Assembly (NCBI GenBank): GCA_019695215.1
Contig: JAIBAK010000017.1
Span: forward strand, 1-63,051
Direction of reading: 5' to 3'
Length of the DNA stretch: 63,051 nt
From: Bacteroidia bacterium
GTDB taxonomy: Bacteria > Bacteroidota > Bacteroidia > UKL13-3
Shown in pieces: positions 25,354-34,958 of this stretch. Below the pieces are notes generated by a model. The model was not told the DNA's origin, made no database searches, and worked only from the letters and a program-made list of their open reading frames with translations. A program made the position numbers and the translations under genes. Position 1 is the first letter of the stretch. Every line of letters starts with the position of its first letter.

Positions 25354-27621
25354 ATGAAGAAGCTCCTCTTTCTTGTTTTACTAATCAATATTTTAACAGC
25401 TAAAGGGCAGGTGAGTTATATTCCGGGGCCACCAGCTCTTGAAGAAATTGAAGATATTATTTCACTAAATGGGTATTTTCTGAAATTTTTAAAAAAGCAA
25501 GATACAGCCCCTTTCAAAATATTACTCAGTAAAGATAGCTGTAAAAGTTGGGAGGAAATGATTCCTCCTTGGAATGCGAACTATAAGCCTGACCTCTTTA
25601 TCCAAAAGAACAATTTTGGGGTTTTTCACACACAGACAGGAGTATTTTTAACCCATAACTTGTCAAACTTTACATATTTAGGTACGCCTGTGAAACCGCC
25701 TGCTCTAATGCTTTCAAATACTAAATCAGATTTAATAGGGAAATATGCAAACTCAATCCCTTCACCTACAACAGATAATATCTCGACTATAGCATGGGTA
25801 TTATCAACTGATTATGGATTTACATGGAGTAACATTAGTCAGGGTTTAAAATCATATACTGACGTTTACTGGATTCCTACCGACAGCTGGGGCAATACAA
25901 TTGCAGTACCTTACAATACTATATATTCTCCTTACTGTTTAACCAAAACAGACAGTAATTATTTTGCTCTTTACAAACACGATTTTTTACCTAAAGGAAT
26001 ATCTTATGATCTGGTCAGGTTTGATTTTAAGAAAAACAAATGGGAAAATATAGAAAATACTAACTACTACAATATTGTTAAAGATAAAGGCGATCCAATA
26101 ATTCGATACTACAGTTCTGAAAGTAAGACTCTCTTTTTAGAAGTTAATTTTACCTTGTACAAATCTAGCGATAAAGGGAAAAACTGGATTAAATGCGGCA
26201 CTGGGATTAATCTGGCTTTGCCTGAGTGCTTGAATGTAAAGCTATATGAACGAAACGATACACTGTTTGCTTTAACCTTATTTAAACAAACCAGTAACAA
26301 TTATAACTTTTCATCAAATCTCTACCGGTTATACTATAGCACAGATAAAGGTAGTTCGTTTTCATTGATTGAAATTGATATTCCTAAAGGATATCACCTC
26401 TATAATTCTCACATATCAAGCCAAGGGCAAATATTTTTATTTGGAATAGGGCATTTCTATCAAAAGATACCTGCATACCAATTTAGTGAAGACATTCCTC
26501 CCAAAAAAGATGTAGTTATAGGAAAAATAATCCCAATAAATGACTCTGCTATATTGATAAACCCTTCGAACTATTATTCGAATGGAAAGTATTCAGGAGT
26601 TTCTAAAACAACTAACAACGGAAAATCATGGCGCAGTTTAACTCAAAATATTTTAAACTATGGGGGTATCAAAGATTTAGTTGCCAATGGAGACACAATT
26701 TTAGCATTAGCACCTTACCCAATAAAATCAACTGATGGTGGGGAAACATGGTCTGTTGTTTCTGCAATTGGAGATTCAAACATAATATGTGATAATGTAC
26801 AATATGTTATGGGTAAATACACCATTTCTATGGGTCGACAAATTTATGAGTCGAAGGATCTCATTAAATGGGAGAATAAGATGTTTCAAAATTATAATCC
26901 TTATGTAAGTGATTTATTCAATTTGGGGCTAAATCTTTTTGCTGATGGGTTAATTTCTAACGATAGTGGTAAAACCTGGCTGACTACCTTTCCAAGCAAA
27001 CATAAACAACCAGTAAAAAACGTTGTGAAAATAGGTACCGCTTTTCTTTCATACTCTAATAAAGATTGGGTTGGAAATTCAAATATGGAATTTTCAATTT
27101 CATACGACCAAGGATTTACATGGAAAGATACAATTATCCCCGTATTAATGCAGTCAAAATCGTTAATTGAAAATCCATATTTTTTATTCTTTAACACGGA
27201 ATCACAAATATACATTATCGATAAAAACACCCTCAAACCGATCAAGCTTATAAACCATTATAAACAAAGACTACTTGGAGATATAATGATTTGGCAAAAT
27301 AATAAATTATACATCAGTGCCGATGGTGGAGGTCTGTTTATATACGATGTATCGATGACAACAGGTGAAAAAGAAACTACCTGCTGCACCAATTATTTCA
27401 GTATCTACCCAAATCCTGCTAACAGGTACATCATCATTGAAAACCCGGAAAATGAATCCATACATTGCTCGCTCATTAATCTGGCAGGTAATGAAGTTTT
27501 AAAATATTCGGGAAATGGCAGACTTAATATTGTTACAGCAGAAGTACCTGAAGGTTTATATTTTATAAAATCTGAAACCTCCAAAGGAATTCAATACAGC
27601 AAAATACTGATTATGCACTAA
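25354..27621 (+). CDS. T9SS-secreted Asp-box (BNR/sortilin-like) propeller protein, copy 1
   Basis: 755 residues: signal peptide (MKKLLFLVLLINILTAKG), a region carrying at least seven Asp-box/BNR motifs of the form S/TxDxGxTW (for example STDYGFTW, SSDKGKNW, TTNNGKSW, STDGGETW, SNDSGKTW, SYDQGFTW) and a C-terminal type A T9SS sorting domain (SIYPNPANRYIIIENP ... KILIMH). Asp-boxes mark beta-propellers of the sialidase/Vps10/Ycf48 kind; no sialidase catalytic Arg triad or Tyr/Glu pattern is evident, so a binding role is more likely than hydrolysis. It is the first of two tandem paralogues followed by a PorP/SprF-like gene. Base composition is visibly more AT-rich than in flanking housekeeping genes. 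Confidence 0.87.
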   Translation: MKKLLFLVLLINILTAKGQVSYIPGPPALEEIEDIISLNGYFLKFLKKQDTAPFKILLSKDSCKSWEEMIPPWNANYKPDLFIQKNNFGVFHTQTGVFLTHNLSNFTYLGTPVKPPALMLSNTKSDLIGKYANSIPSPTTDNISTIAWVLSTDYGFTWSNISQGLKSYTDVYWIPTDSWGNTIAVPYNTIYSPYCLTKTDSNYFALYKHDFLPKGISYDLVRFDFKKNKWENIENTNYYNIVKDKGDPIIRYYSSESKTLFLEVNFTLYKSSDKGKNWIKCGTGINLALPECLNVKLYERNDTLFALTLFKQTSNNYNFSSNLYRLYYSTDKGSSFSLIEIDIPKGYHLYNSHISSQGQIFLFGIGHFYQKIPAYQFSEDIPPKKDVVIGKIIPINDSAILINPSNYYSNGKYSGVSKTTNNGKSWRSLTQNILNYGGIKDLVANGDTILALAPYPIKSTDGGETWSVVSAIGDSNIICDNVQYVMGKYTISMGRQIYESKDLIKWENKMFQNYNPYVSDLFNLGLNLFADGLISNDSGKTWLTTFPSKHKQPVKNVVKIGTAFLSYSNKDWVGNSNMEFSISYDQGFTWKDTIIPVLMQSKSLIENPYFLFFNTESQIYIIDKNTLKPIKLINHYKQRLLGDIMIWQNNKLYISADGGGLFIYDVSMTTGEKETTCCTNYFSIYPNPANRYIIIENPENESIHCSLINLAGNEVLKYSGNGRLNIVTAEVPEGLYFIKSETSKGIQYSKILIMH
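27435..27522 (+). repeat. 88-bp segment identical to 29880-29967 (sorting domain, copy 1)
   Basis: This stretch of the copy-1 sorting domain, encoding IENPENESIHCSLI through KYSGNGR, is base-for-base identical to the copy-2 stretch. The flanking DNA of the two genes is only partly similar, and the propeller regions are strongly diverged. Gene conversion or recent recombination is likely. Confidence 0.9.
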
Positions 27622-27723
27622 GCCATTTTTGCCACTGATTAAATAAAAAAATGAAAAAATACCTTTCACATGCGACTCGGTACTTTATAAAGCACCTCAA
27701 AAAATTGTAAATATATTTTTAAA

Positions 27724-30066
27724 ATGAAAGGAAATACCCCAATGCTTACCAAAAGAAATATTTTTTTTCTGAGCTGTTTATTGTTTTTAGTCAACACCTC
27801 CCTTTTTGCTCAAAGCACAGCGCTAAACGGCCCACCATCAGAAAGGTCAGATATTAATTTGTTTTATGCTAAGGGTAACAATTGGTATAAATTCATTTTT
27901 CATGATGACAGTTATCTTTTTAAAAGTAATGATGAAGGTAAAACATGGTCCCGAATTCTTCAAGGCTGGCCTGCCAAATGGTGGTTAGATTTTAAAGAAG
28001 TGGGAGATACCTTATTTTTAATTAATCAGGGTGAAACATACTACACGGTAGATCATCAAAATTATTTTCTGTATGCCCAGTTTCTTTATTGTGACCGATA
28101 CTACTCATATCCCAACAGCAACACCATGATTCGATTTATGGAACAGGAAGATCCGGCAACTCCGGTAATCAATAATCAAACATACAGTGTAATGCAGGTG
28201 TCATTCGACATAGGAAAAACCTGGATCGATATCAGCAAAGGGCTTAACACATACAAATACACCGAATACGATTTTTCTACAGGCTGGTACAAAACCGTGA
28301 ATCGGTTTATCGCACCCTCTACCACACTCTTAACCAACTCCGGATTACTTTCGGTTACATACGACCCAAATAACTCCGCAAAAAAATACGAATTTTTAGG
28401 TGTCTTTTCACCTGGATGGGTTGAGATAAAGAATTCAAATTTTGATAACCTCTTCAAAAATGAAAATCCTGAATTTATTTTTTACGACAAGCAAACAAAA
28501 ACCGCTTACCTGTCTGTAAACAACTCCAGTCAACTTTATTCCTCACCGGATGAAGGAATCACGTGGGGAAAAATAGGCGATGGTCTGCCGGATTCAGTTA
28601 ACCACTCAATTCAGCTATTTAAAAAAAAGGATACCCTTTGGGCCATTGTAAGGTTACGAAGTACTATCGATAGAATGCCGAACAATTTACCTTATACAAC
28701 TTCTAATACCGACCTGATCAGGCTATATTTTAGTACCGATAAAGGAGCCAGCTTTACGCATGTGCCACACAATATTCCAAAAGGTATTTCCATTAATAAA
28801 ACTTATGTAAATCCGATAACCAGAAAAATATATATTGTAGGAAACGGATCGGTTTATCAGCAAAATCCTCATAATAGTCAAGATTTCATTGCTTCTATTT
28901 CGTTTTTCAAAGACAAAGCAATGTATGGTGATTTTAACACCCGACTTGTTGCAGAATCCAATCAACTATACTTTAGACCATTTGGGCGTGCCTATGAAAC
29001 AAGCGGTGGATTATATAAATCTCAGGATAATGGAAAAACGTGGAAGAATCTTACTGAAAATATACCCAACAAGGGAGTGAATGATTTTTTGGTAAAAGGT
29101 GATACGATAATTATACTCATTCCCTTTGCACATATCTCATATGACGGTGGAAATTCCTGGACAAAACTTAATCTACCCGCTATTGAATTTGAATTGATTC
29201 GATATGTTGGAGGAGAGTATTACCTCATAGGAGATTACCTGAGTGAACGCGCAGTTTATACTTCTGCAGATTTATTAAACTGGACATTCAAACAAAAACT
29301 CCCAATTCCTTATACTGACCAATATCTGGCAATTAATCTTTTTGAAGTCAACAATAATATTTTAATCAGCACAGGCTCTTTCTCTAGCACCGAATCTAAT
29401 ACCGCTTATATTTCAAAAGACACATTAAAAACATTAAATATCATCAATAAAAATAATTCAATTGATATGAGATTTTCGGGGCAAGATTTTTATCAAAGCC
29501 AAGGTTATTCACTCTATCCTCAAACCGAATCATGCAGGGTAAGCTATAATAACGGAGAATCCTGGTCAGACACATTAATCGTAAGTTTAAAGGATGCGCG
29601 AGGAATTTGCCAAACAAATGACGGAAGAGTTTTTGCAACTTTTAAAAAGTCATTAAAAGAACTGAACCCGCAAAATTTAACGGTAATAAACTCCTTCAGT
29701 TCCGGAGATACTGAATTAGGAACTTACTTAACTTATTTGAACGGATATGTGATTACAACCTTACGTTTGAAACATGGTTTACTTTCATTTCAGGTTGGGC
29801 AAAAAGTGAATGCGCGCCAAATGGTAATCGGTGAAAATAAAATAGCTGTTTACCCCAATCCAGCTAACATGTATGTCACCATTGAAAACCCGGAAAATGA
29901 ATCCATACATTGCTCGCTCATTAATCTGGCAGGTAATGAAGTTTTAAAATATTCGGGAAATGGCAGAATTCACCTTACGACTGCCGAAGTACCTGAAGGC
30001 TTCTATTTTATAAAAGTTGAAACAGAAAAGGGCATTCAATATAGTAAAATACTAATTATGCACTAA
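27724..30066 (+). CDS. T9SS-secreted Asp-box (BNR/sortilin-like) propeller protein, copy 2
   Basis: 780 residues, paralogous to the preceding gene: signal peptide ending at SLFA-QS (the second ATG at 27742 gives an equally good start), Asp-boxes such as SNDEGKTW, SFDIGKTW, SPDEGITW, SQDNGKTW, SYDGGNSW and SYNNGESW, and a type A sorting domain (AVYPNPANMYVTIENP ... KILIMH). The body differs at most positions from copy 1, whereas the last 70 residues are nearly identical. Similarity continues about 35 bases past both stop codons up to an ATG, so the ancestral duplication included the 3' flank. It probably shares a transcript with the PorP/SprF-like gene 29 bases downstream. Confidence 0.87.
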   Translation: MKGNTPMLTKRNIFFLSCLLFLVNTSLFAQSTALNGPPSERSDINLFYAKGNNWYKFIFHDDSYLFKSNDEGKTWSRILQGWPAKWWLDFKEVGDTLFLINQGETYYTVDHQNYFLYAQFLYCDRYYSYPNSNTMIRFMEQEDPATPVINNQTYSVMQVSFDIGKTWIDISKGLNTYKYTEYDFSTGWYKTVNRFIAPSTTLLTNSGLLSVTYDPNNSAKKYEFLGVFSPGWVEIKNSNFDNLFKNENPEFIFYDKQTKTAYLSVNNSSQLYSSPDEGITWGKIGDGLPDSVNHSIQLFKKKDTLWAIVRLRSTIDRMPNNLPYTTSNTDLIRLYFSTDKGASFTHVPHNIPKGISINKTYVNPITRKIYIVGNGSVYQQNPHNSQDFIASISFFKDKAMYGDFNTRLVAESNQLYFRPFGRAYETSGGLYKSQDNGKTWKNLTENIPNKGVNDFLVKGDTIIILIPFAHISYDGGNSWTKLNLPAIEFELIRYVGGEYYLIGDYLSERAVYTSADLLNWTFKQKLPIPYTDQYLAINLFEVNNNILISTGSFSSTESNTAYISKDTLKTLNIINKNNSIDMRFSGQDFYQSQGYSLYPQTESCRVSYNNGESWSDTLIVSLKDARGICQTNDGRVFATFKKSLKELNPQNLTVINSFSSGDTELGTYLTYLNGYVITTLRLKHGLLSFQVGQKVNARQMVIGENKIAVYPNPANMYVTIENPENESIHCSLINLAGNEVLKYSGNGRIHLTTAEVPEGFYFIKVETEKGIQYSKILIMH
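29880..29967 (+). repeat. 88-bp segment identical to 27435-27522 (sorting domain, copy 2)
   Basis: Partner of the identical stretch in copy 1. The two lie 2.4 kb apart in direct orientation, so recombination between them could delete or fuse the two cargo genes. Confidence 0.9.
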
Positions 30067-30095
30067 GCCCGTTTTAGTAACTGAGTATATAAAAA

Positions 30096-30974
30096 ATGAG
30101 AAAACTTTTGCTTTTACCTGCTCTTGTCAGTTGTTCTCAAATAACTTTTGCCCAAACTGACCCTTTGTGGACCATGTTTCAGCAGAATTTGATTTTTCAT
30201 AACGCGACACTCACCGGCACCGACAGCACCTATGCCCGTACCCTGCACCTGCATAACAGAAATCAATGGCCGGAAATTAAAGGGGGAGGTTATCGCACCC
30301 TGCAATTAGCCTATATGCAGAAATTAAAAAAATCGAATGCCACATTAGGAGGGTATTATTTACACGATAATGCGGGGGGACTAAATTTGAATGATCGTGT
30401 CGGAATACTTTACCATTACAACCTAAAACTGTCATCCAAAACTGCCCTTCGGTTTGGGCTAAATGCTTACTATTTGCATCAATACCTGAATGTAACTAAG
30501 TTAATCCCTCCACTCACATTTCCTATTAAAAACAATTTGCATTCCTATGGAATTTTCCCCGGAATAAGTTTATACAGGGGTAATTTTTACATAGGTATTT
30601 CAGAAAATGTTATACAGGTAAAATCATTTGTTTCAAATACCGGCAACCTGCGCAGAATTTTCTACTGGAACATGGGAACACGCATAAACCTTGGGAAAAC
30701 GTTCTCCTTAAGTCCATCTTTCGTTTATACCCTGGAAAACAAAACGGATTTGACGCAAATCAACCTGACTTTTTCAATAAAAAACAAATTGGAGACCGGG
30801 GTCACTGCAAGGTTTCCTTCCAATATGTCATCCTATACGGCCTATTGCCTGAATATGGGATTAACCTTCTTTAAACAAAAGTTCTCCCTCTACTACTCCT
30901 ATGACCTTCCTCAGCAAACCCCCATTTATGTTACATTCACCTCGCATGAAATGGCTTTAAAATTCAGATTTTAA
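30096..30974 (+). CDS. PorP/SprF-family T9SS-associated outer-membrane protein
   Basis: 292 residues: signal peptide (MRKLLLLPALVSCSQITFAQ), then the PorP/SprF pattern beginning WTMFQQNLIFHNATLTG (family form QQY..NP.. near the N-terminus), alternating amphipathic strands typical of a beta-barrel, and a C-terminal aromatic residue (LKFRF). PorP/SprF proteins help particular T9SS cargo reach or stay on the surface, as SprF does for SprB. Lying 29 bases after two T9SS cargo genes, it is a candidate dedicated partner for them. Known SprF partners usually carry type B sorting domains, whereas these two are type A. Confidence 0.82.
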   Translation: MRKLLLLPALVSCSQITFAQTDPLWTMFQQNLIFHNATLTGTDSTYARTLHLHNRNQWPEIKGGGYRTLQLAYMQKLKKSNATLGGYYLHDNAGGLNLNDRVGILYHYNLKLSSKTALRFGLNAYYLHQYLNVTKLIPPLTFPIKNNLHSYGIFPGISLYRGNFYIGISENVIQVKSFVSNTGNLRRIFYWNMGTRINLGKTFSLSPSFVYTLENKTDLTQINLTFSIKNKLETGVTARFPSNMSSYTAYCLNMGLTFFKQKFSLYYSYDLPQQTPIYVTFTSHEMALKFRF

Positions 30975-31012
30975 CCTGTTATTTATAAATCAAAGTAAAG
31001 TTTTTGTAACAC

Positions 31013-31042
31013 TTGTTTTAACCACTGCCAGTCCTAACTTTG
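31013..31042 (+). promoter_or_regulatory. Bacteroidota-type promoter for the M20 peptidase gene
   Basis: TTG at 31013-31015, a 19-base spacer and a perfect TAACTTTG at 31035-31042 followed by C. This is the best two-part match in the window. The ATG at 31061 is 18 bases downstream. Confidence 0.65.
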
Positions 31043-31060
31043 CCCAAAAAGTAACTACCC

Positions 31061-32446
31061 ATGACACAACAGGAATATTTAACCCAAAACAAAGACCGTT
31101 TTCTGAATGAATTATTTGAATTGCTTCGCATTCCTTCCATCAGTGCCGATTCGGCCTACAAAGGTGATGTGGCCAACGCAGCCGAATATGTAAAAGAAAA
31201 ACTGATTGCTGCCGGAGCAGATAAAGTAGAAGTATGTCCCACTGCCGGCCATCCTATTGTTTACGGAGAAAAAATGATTGATCCTAAATTGCCTACCGTA
31301 CTTGTTTACGGGCACTATGATGTGCAGCCGGTAGTTCCGCTGGAATTATGGGATACCCCTCCGTTTGAACCCACCATTAAAAAAACAAAATTACATCCTG
31401 ACGGAGCCATTTTTGCCCGTGGCTCGGCTGATGATAAAGGACAGTTTTACATGCATGTGAAAGCATTTGAAGTGATGATGCAAACAAATACACTCCCGTG
31501 CAACGTAAAATTTATGATTGAGGGCGAAGAAGAAGTGGGAAGCTCTAATTTAGGTACGTTTTGCAGAGAAAATGTTGAACGGCTGAAAGCAGATGTAGTT
31601 CTTATTTCCGACACCTCCATGATTGCCAACGATGTTCCGTCAATTGATACCGGATTGCGCGGATTGAGTTATGTGGAGGTAGAAGTTACAGGGCCTAACC
31701 GCGATTTACACAGCGGAGTTTACGGAGGAGCCGTAGCCAACCCGATTAATATTCTTGCCAAAATGATTGCGTCCATGCACGATGAAAACAATCATATCAC
31801 CATTCCGGGATTTTATGAGGACGTACAAAACCTTACGGAAGCAGAAAGGACAGAACTGAATAAGGCCCCTTTTAATCTTGAAGAATACAAAAATGATTTA
31901 GCCATTGCCGATGTGTGGGGAGAAAAAGGATATACGGTATTGGAAAGAACCGGCATTCGCCCTACCCTTGATTGCAACGGAATTTGGGGAGGATATACGG
32001 GAGAAGGTTCAAAAACAGTTTTACCGTCAAAGGCATTTGCCAAAATTTCGATGCGTTTGGTACCCAATCAAACTACTGATAAAATCACTGAACTTTTTGC
32101 CAACCATTTCAAGAAAATTGCACCTGCAGGAGTACGCGTGGAAGTGCGCCCTCACCACGGTGGTGAGCCGGTGGTAACACCAACCAATTCGCCTGCCTAT
32201 ATTGCAGCAGCCAAAGCCATGGAAACCACTTTTGGTAAAAAACCAATTCCAACCCGTGGCGGAGGCAGCATTCCGATAGTAGCTCTCTTTGAAAGTGTGC
32301 TGGGACTAAAGTCTGTATTAATGGGATTTGGATTAGACAGCGATGCCCTGCATTCGCCTAATGAACATTATGGTTTATTCAATTACTACAAGGGTATTGA
32401 AACCATTCCTTATTTCTTCAAGAATTTTACTGAACTGAAAAAATAG
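31061..32446 (+). CDS. M20-family dipeptidase
   Basis: 461 residues of the M20 zinc peptidase family (ArgE/DapE/carnosinase group; closest in style to cytosolic nonspecific dipeptidases). Metal and catalytic motifs seen: VYGHYDVQPV (metal His, catalytic Asp), RGSADDKGQ (bridging Asp), EGEEEVGS (catalytic and metal Glu), DTSM with metal Asp, and the C-terminal SPNEHYGLFNY (metal His). The lid domain begins around residue 210 (LHSGVYGGAVANP). There is no signal peptide, so it acts in the cytosol on imported or recycled dipeptides. Confidence 0.93.
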   Translation: MTQQEYLTQNKDRFLNELFELLRIPSISADSAYKGDVANAAEYVKEKLIAAGADKVEVCPTAGHPIVYGEKMIDPKLPTVLVYGHYDVQPVVPLELWDTPPFEPTIKKTKLHPDGAIFARGSADDKGQFYMHVKAFEVMMQTNTLPCNVKFMIEGEEEVGSSNLGTFCRENVERLKADVVLISDTSMIANDVPSIDTGLRGLSYVEVEVTGPNRDLHSGVYGGAVANPINILAKMIASMHDENNHITIPGFYEDVQNLTEAERTELNKAPFNLEEYKNDLAIADVWGEKGYTVLERTGIRPTLDCNGIWGGYTGEGSKTVLPSKAFAKISMRLVPNQTTDKITELFANHFKKIAPAGVRVEVRPHHGGEPVVTPTNSPAYIAAAKAMETTFGKKPIPTRGGGSIPIVALFESVLGLKSVLMGFGLDSDALHSPNEHYGLFNYYKGIETIPYFFKNFTELKK

Positions 32447-32459
32447 TTTTATACTTTTA

Positions 32460-32510
32460 CCGCAGTCGCGGGGGGATACTCCATTTAGTGCGACTGTGGT
32501 TCTTATTATT
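32460..32510 (+). terminator. Hairpin after the M20 peptidase gene, probable terminator
   Basis: CCGCAGTCGC (32460-32469) pairs with GCGACTGTGG (32490-32499) over 10 bp with one G-U pair. A 20-base loop, able to form a small inner stem, separates the arms, and a T-rich stretch follows. It lies 14 bases after the peptidase stop and just before the GTG of the glycosyltransferase, so it could also be a leader structure. Confidence 0.45.
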
Positions 32511-32518
32511 GTTGTGTA

Positions 32519-33691
32519 GTGCCTGAACAAAAACTAAAAGTACTTTTTCTTCCGGCCTGGTATCCGAACAAATACGACCAAATGGCCGGATTATTTGTGC
32601 AGCAACATGCCCGGTCAATACAGAGTTTTGCCAGTGTGGCCGTGTTACAAATTGTACAAAATGCCGCTGCAAACAGGCATCAGATTGAAGAACGAACTGA
32701 AGATGGGATTTTTGTTTACCGTATCTACCTTAAATCGGTAAAGGCCCCGTTTATCGGTAAAATCATTAATGGTTTAAACTATCGCTGGTCTACCAAATAT
32801 GCCTACGAGCAAATAAAACAAAAATGGGGCAAGCCCGATATTTGCCACGTGCATATTTTAACCCGCACCGGCTGGCTCGCACTAAAACTATGGCAAAAAA
32901 GTAAAATTCCGTATGTAATCAGCGAGCACTGGTCACGCTATTTCAAACAAAACAGCAGCAGTTACGAGGGAACAGCCCGAAAAAAATATACAGAGCAAAT
33001 TGTAAAGTATGCTAAGGCGGTGATGCCAGTAAGTGAAATACTGAAAGAAGCCATGCTCACAAACAATTTACACAACACAAATTACCAGATTGTGCCGAAT
33101 GTGGTAAACATGGACCGGTTCTCGCTTAAGCCTGCACATACTCCATCGGCAGTTACTCATTTTTTAAGCGTGAGTTGTTTTGATGAAAAAAGCAAAAACC
33201 TGCACGGACTTATTGATGCATTTGAATTGTTGATTCAATCGGGCATAAATACTACTTTAAAACTAACAGGAGACGGCCCCGATAAAGCAGCAATAGAGGC
33301 TTATGCAGCTCAGAAAAAACTGGGTGATAAAATTTCATTTACCGGAGAACTAACCGGAGAGGCTTTGGTGCAGGCATATCACCTGGCAGATGCGTTGGTG
33401 ATGAGCAGCCATTACGAAACATTTGCGATAGTATTAGTTGAAGCCATGGCCTGCGGATTGCCGGTAGTTGCTACAAACACAGGCATTGCTCCCGAAATTG
33501 TAGATGAACAAACAGGTATACTAGTTTTTGAATCCTCGCCTCAAAAACTGATGGAGGCAATGAGGGAAACAGCAAAAAAATTAGCCCGATACGATGGTCT
33601 TACCATAAGAAACAAGGTAGTTGACCGTTTTAGTGAAGCTACCATAGGAAAAATGTTGCAATCAATTTACAACAGGGTTTTATCATCATAA
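32519..33691 (+). CDS. Glycosyltransferase family 4 (GT-B fold)
   Basis: 390 residues, two Rossmann-like halves. N-terminal KVLFLPAWYPNKYDQMAG and DICHVHILTRTGW (acceptor side); C-terminal half with VSCFDEKSKNLHGLIDAF, LTGDGPD, and the EX7E region (MSSHYETFAIVLVEAMACGLPVV) that binds the nucleotide sugar. It likely adds a sugar to a lipid-linked or surface glycan; the specificity is not readable. The start is GTG 32519, the only one fitting the domain. It is followed by the flippase gene after 16 bases. Confidence 0.9.
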   Translation: MPEQKLKVLFLPAWYPNKYDQMAGLFVQQHARSIQSFASVAVLQIVQNAAANRHQIEERTEDGIFVYRIYLKSVKAPFIGKIINGLNYRWSTKYAYEQIKQKWGKPDICHVHILTRTGWLALKLWQKSKIPYVISEHWSRYFKQNSSSYEGTARKKYTEQIVKYAKAVMPVSEILKEAMLTNNLHNTNYQIVPNVVNMDRFSLKPAHTPSAVTHFLSVSCFDEKSKNLHGLIDAFELLIQSGINTTLKLTGDGPDKAAIEAYAAQKKLGDKISFTGELTGEALVQAYHLADALVMSSHYETFAIVLVEAMACGLPVVATNTGIAPEIVDEQTGILVFESSPQKLMEAMRETAKKLARYDGLTIRNKVVDRFSEATIGKMLQSIYNRVLSS

Positions 33692-33707
33692 TACCTAATT
33701 TCGTTTC

Positions 33708-34958
33708 ATGGGCATCCGATTTATAGGAACATTAGCCAACCGACTGATAACAGCACTCCTCAATTTTTTAATTGTGGTTATTACGGCCCGTTACCTTGGC
33801 ACAGCAGGACGCGGGGAAATAAGTTTAATCATTCTATCCATAAGCATGATTCAAATGATATCGGGGGTGATGGGCGGTGGTGCCATTGTTTACCTTGCTC
33901 CCCGTTATCCGCAGTTTAAAATAATGATGATAAGTATTGGCTGGACCATGCTTATTTGCATAGCCTGTTCAACAATCATGAATCTGTTTGGATTGATTAA
34001 ACCGGGCTTTGGATTCCCCATTCTTATTTTAAGTCTGCTCGTATCATTTTTTGCCAATATGCAAAGTCTTTTATTAGCCCGGCAAAATTTCAGTGCATTT
34101 AATCTTACCTCTGTTTTACAACCGCTCACTTTATTAGTTGTATTTTATTTTTCAGTCAAACGGGATTCCATTCACACCATCGATGACTTTATTGATGCGG
34201 CTTATATAGGCTATGCCCTGCCGCTGGGATTAACGCTGTTTTTATTGAACCCCGCTCCTGCCGCTGAAGCCACCTGGAAAGAGGTAGCTAAAAAATTTAT
34301 ACACCACGGGGGATGGAGTCAACTGGCTAATCTGGCACAGTTACTTAATTACCGGTTCAGCTATTATTTAATTGAAAAAATGCAGGGGGTTACCTCGCTC
34401 GGAATTTTCTCTACGGGTATTTCCGTTTCTGAATCCGTTTGGGTATTCAGCAAAAGTTTGTCAACCGTTAAATATGCTAACAGTGCGAATGAAAAAGACA
34501 GAGACAAACTTCATCAGCAGGCTATTTTGCTTATAAAGTTCAGCATTACGGGAACTCTTTTTCTTTTATGCATTCTGTGTTTTATTCCCGATACCCTTTA
34601 TATGGAGTTGTTCAGTAAATCATTTAAAGGAATTCAGCACCTTATGATTCATCTTTCGCCCGGTATTTTTATGCTGAGTATTTACACCATTCTGGCAGCC
34701 TATTTTTCGGGCACCGGCAGGCATCATCTTTCATCAAAAGCTTCCATGATTGGATTGGTGGTGACTATACCTGCCTGTTTTTTTCTTATTCCTGTTTTCG
34801 GTATCACCGGTGCGGTGTGGGCAGGTAATTTATCGCATCTGGCAAATGGTAGTTTTTTGTTAGTGCATTTTATGAGGGAAACAAAAAAATCACTGAGCAG
34901 CATGCTTCCGCATAAAAAAGACCTGGCAAAATTTAAAGAGTTGATGCAGGGAAATTAA
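33708..34958 (+). CDS. Wzx-like oligosaccharide flippase (MOP superfamily)
   Basis: 416 residues with about 12 hydrophobic segments and the MOP-superfamily opening TARYLGTAGRGEISL. It probably flips lipid-linked oligosaccharide across the inner membrane, working with the glycosyltransferase encoded just upstream. The C-terminus is Lys-rich and cytosolic. Convergent with riboflavin synthase, overlapping by 4 bases. Confidence 0.87.
   Translation: MGIRFIGTLANRLITALLNFLIVVITARYLGTAGRGEISLIILSISMIQMISGVMGGGAIVYLAPRYPQFKIMMISIGWTMLICIACSTIMNLFGLIKPGFGFPILILSLLVSFFANMQSLLLARQNFSAFNLTSVLQPLTLLVVFYFSVKRDSIHTIDDFIDAAYIGYALPLGLTLFLLNPAPAAEATWKEVAKKFIHHGGWSQLANLAQLLNYRFSYYLIEKMQGVTSLGIFSTGISVSESVWVFSKSLSTVKYANSANEKDRDKLHQQAILLIKFSITGTLFLLCILCFIPDTLYMELFSKSFKGIQHLMIHLSPGIFMLSIYTILAAYFSGTGRHHLSSKASMIGLVVTIPACFFLIPVFGITGAVWAGNLSHLANGSFLLVHFMRETKKSLSSMLPHKKDLAKFKELMQGN

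Noticed and set aside
25354..30066. Sialidase (neuraminidase) activity for the Asp-box proteins
   Set aside because: Asp-boxes occur in many non-enzymatic propellers, and I could not find the catalytic Arg triad or Tyr/Glu pair.
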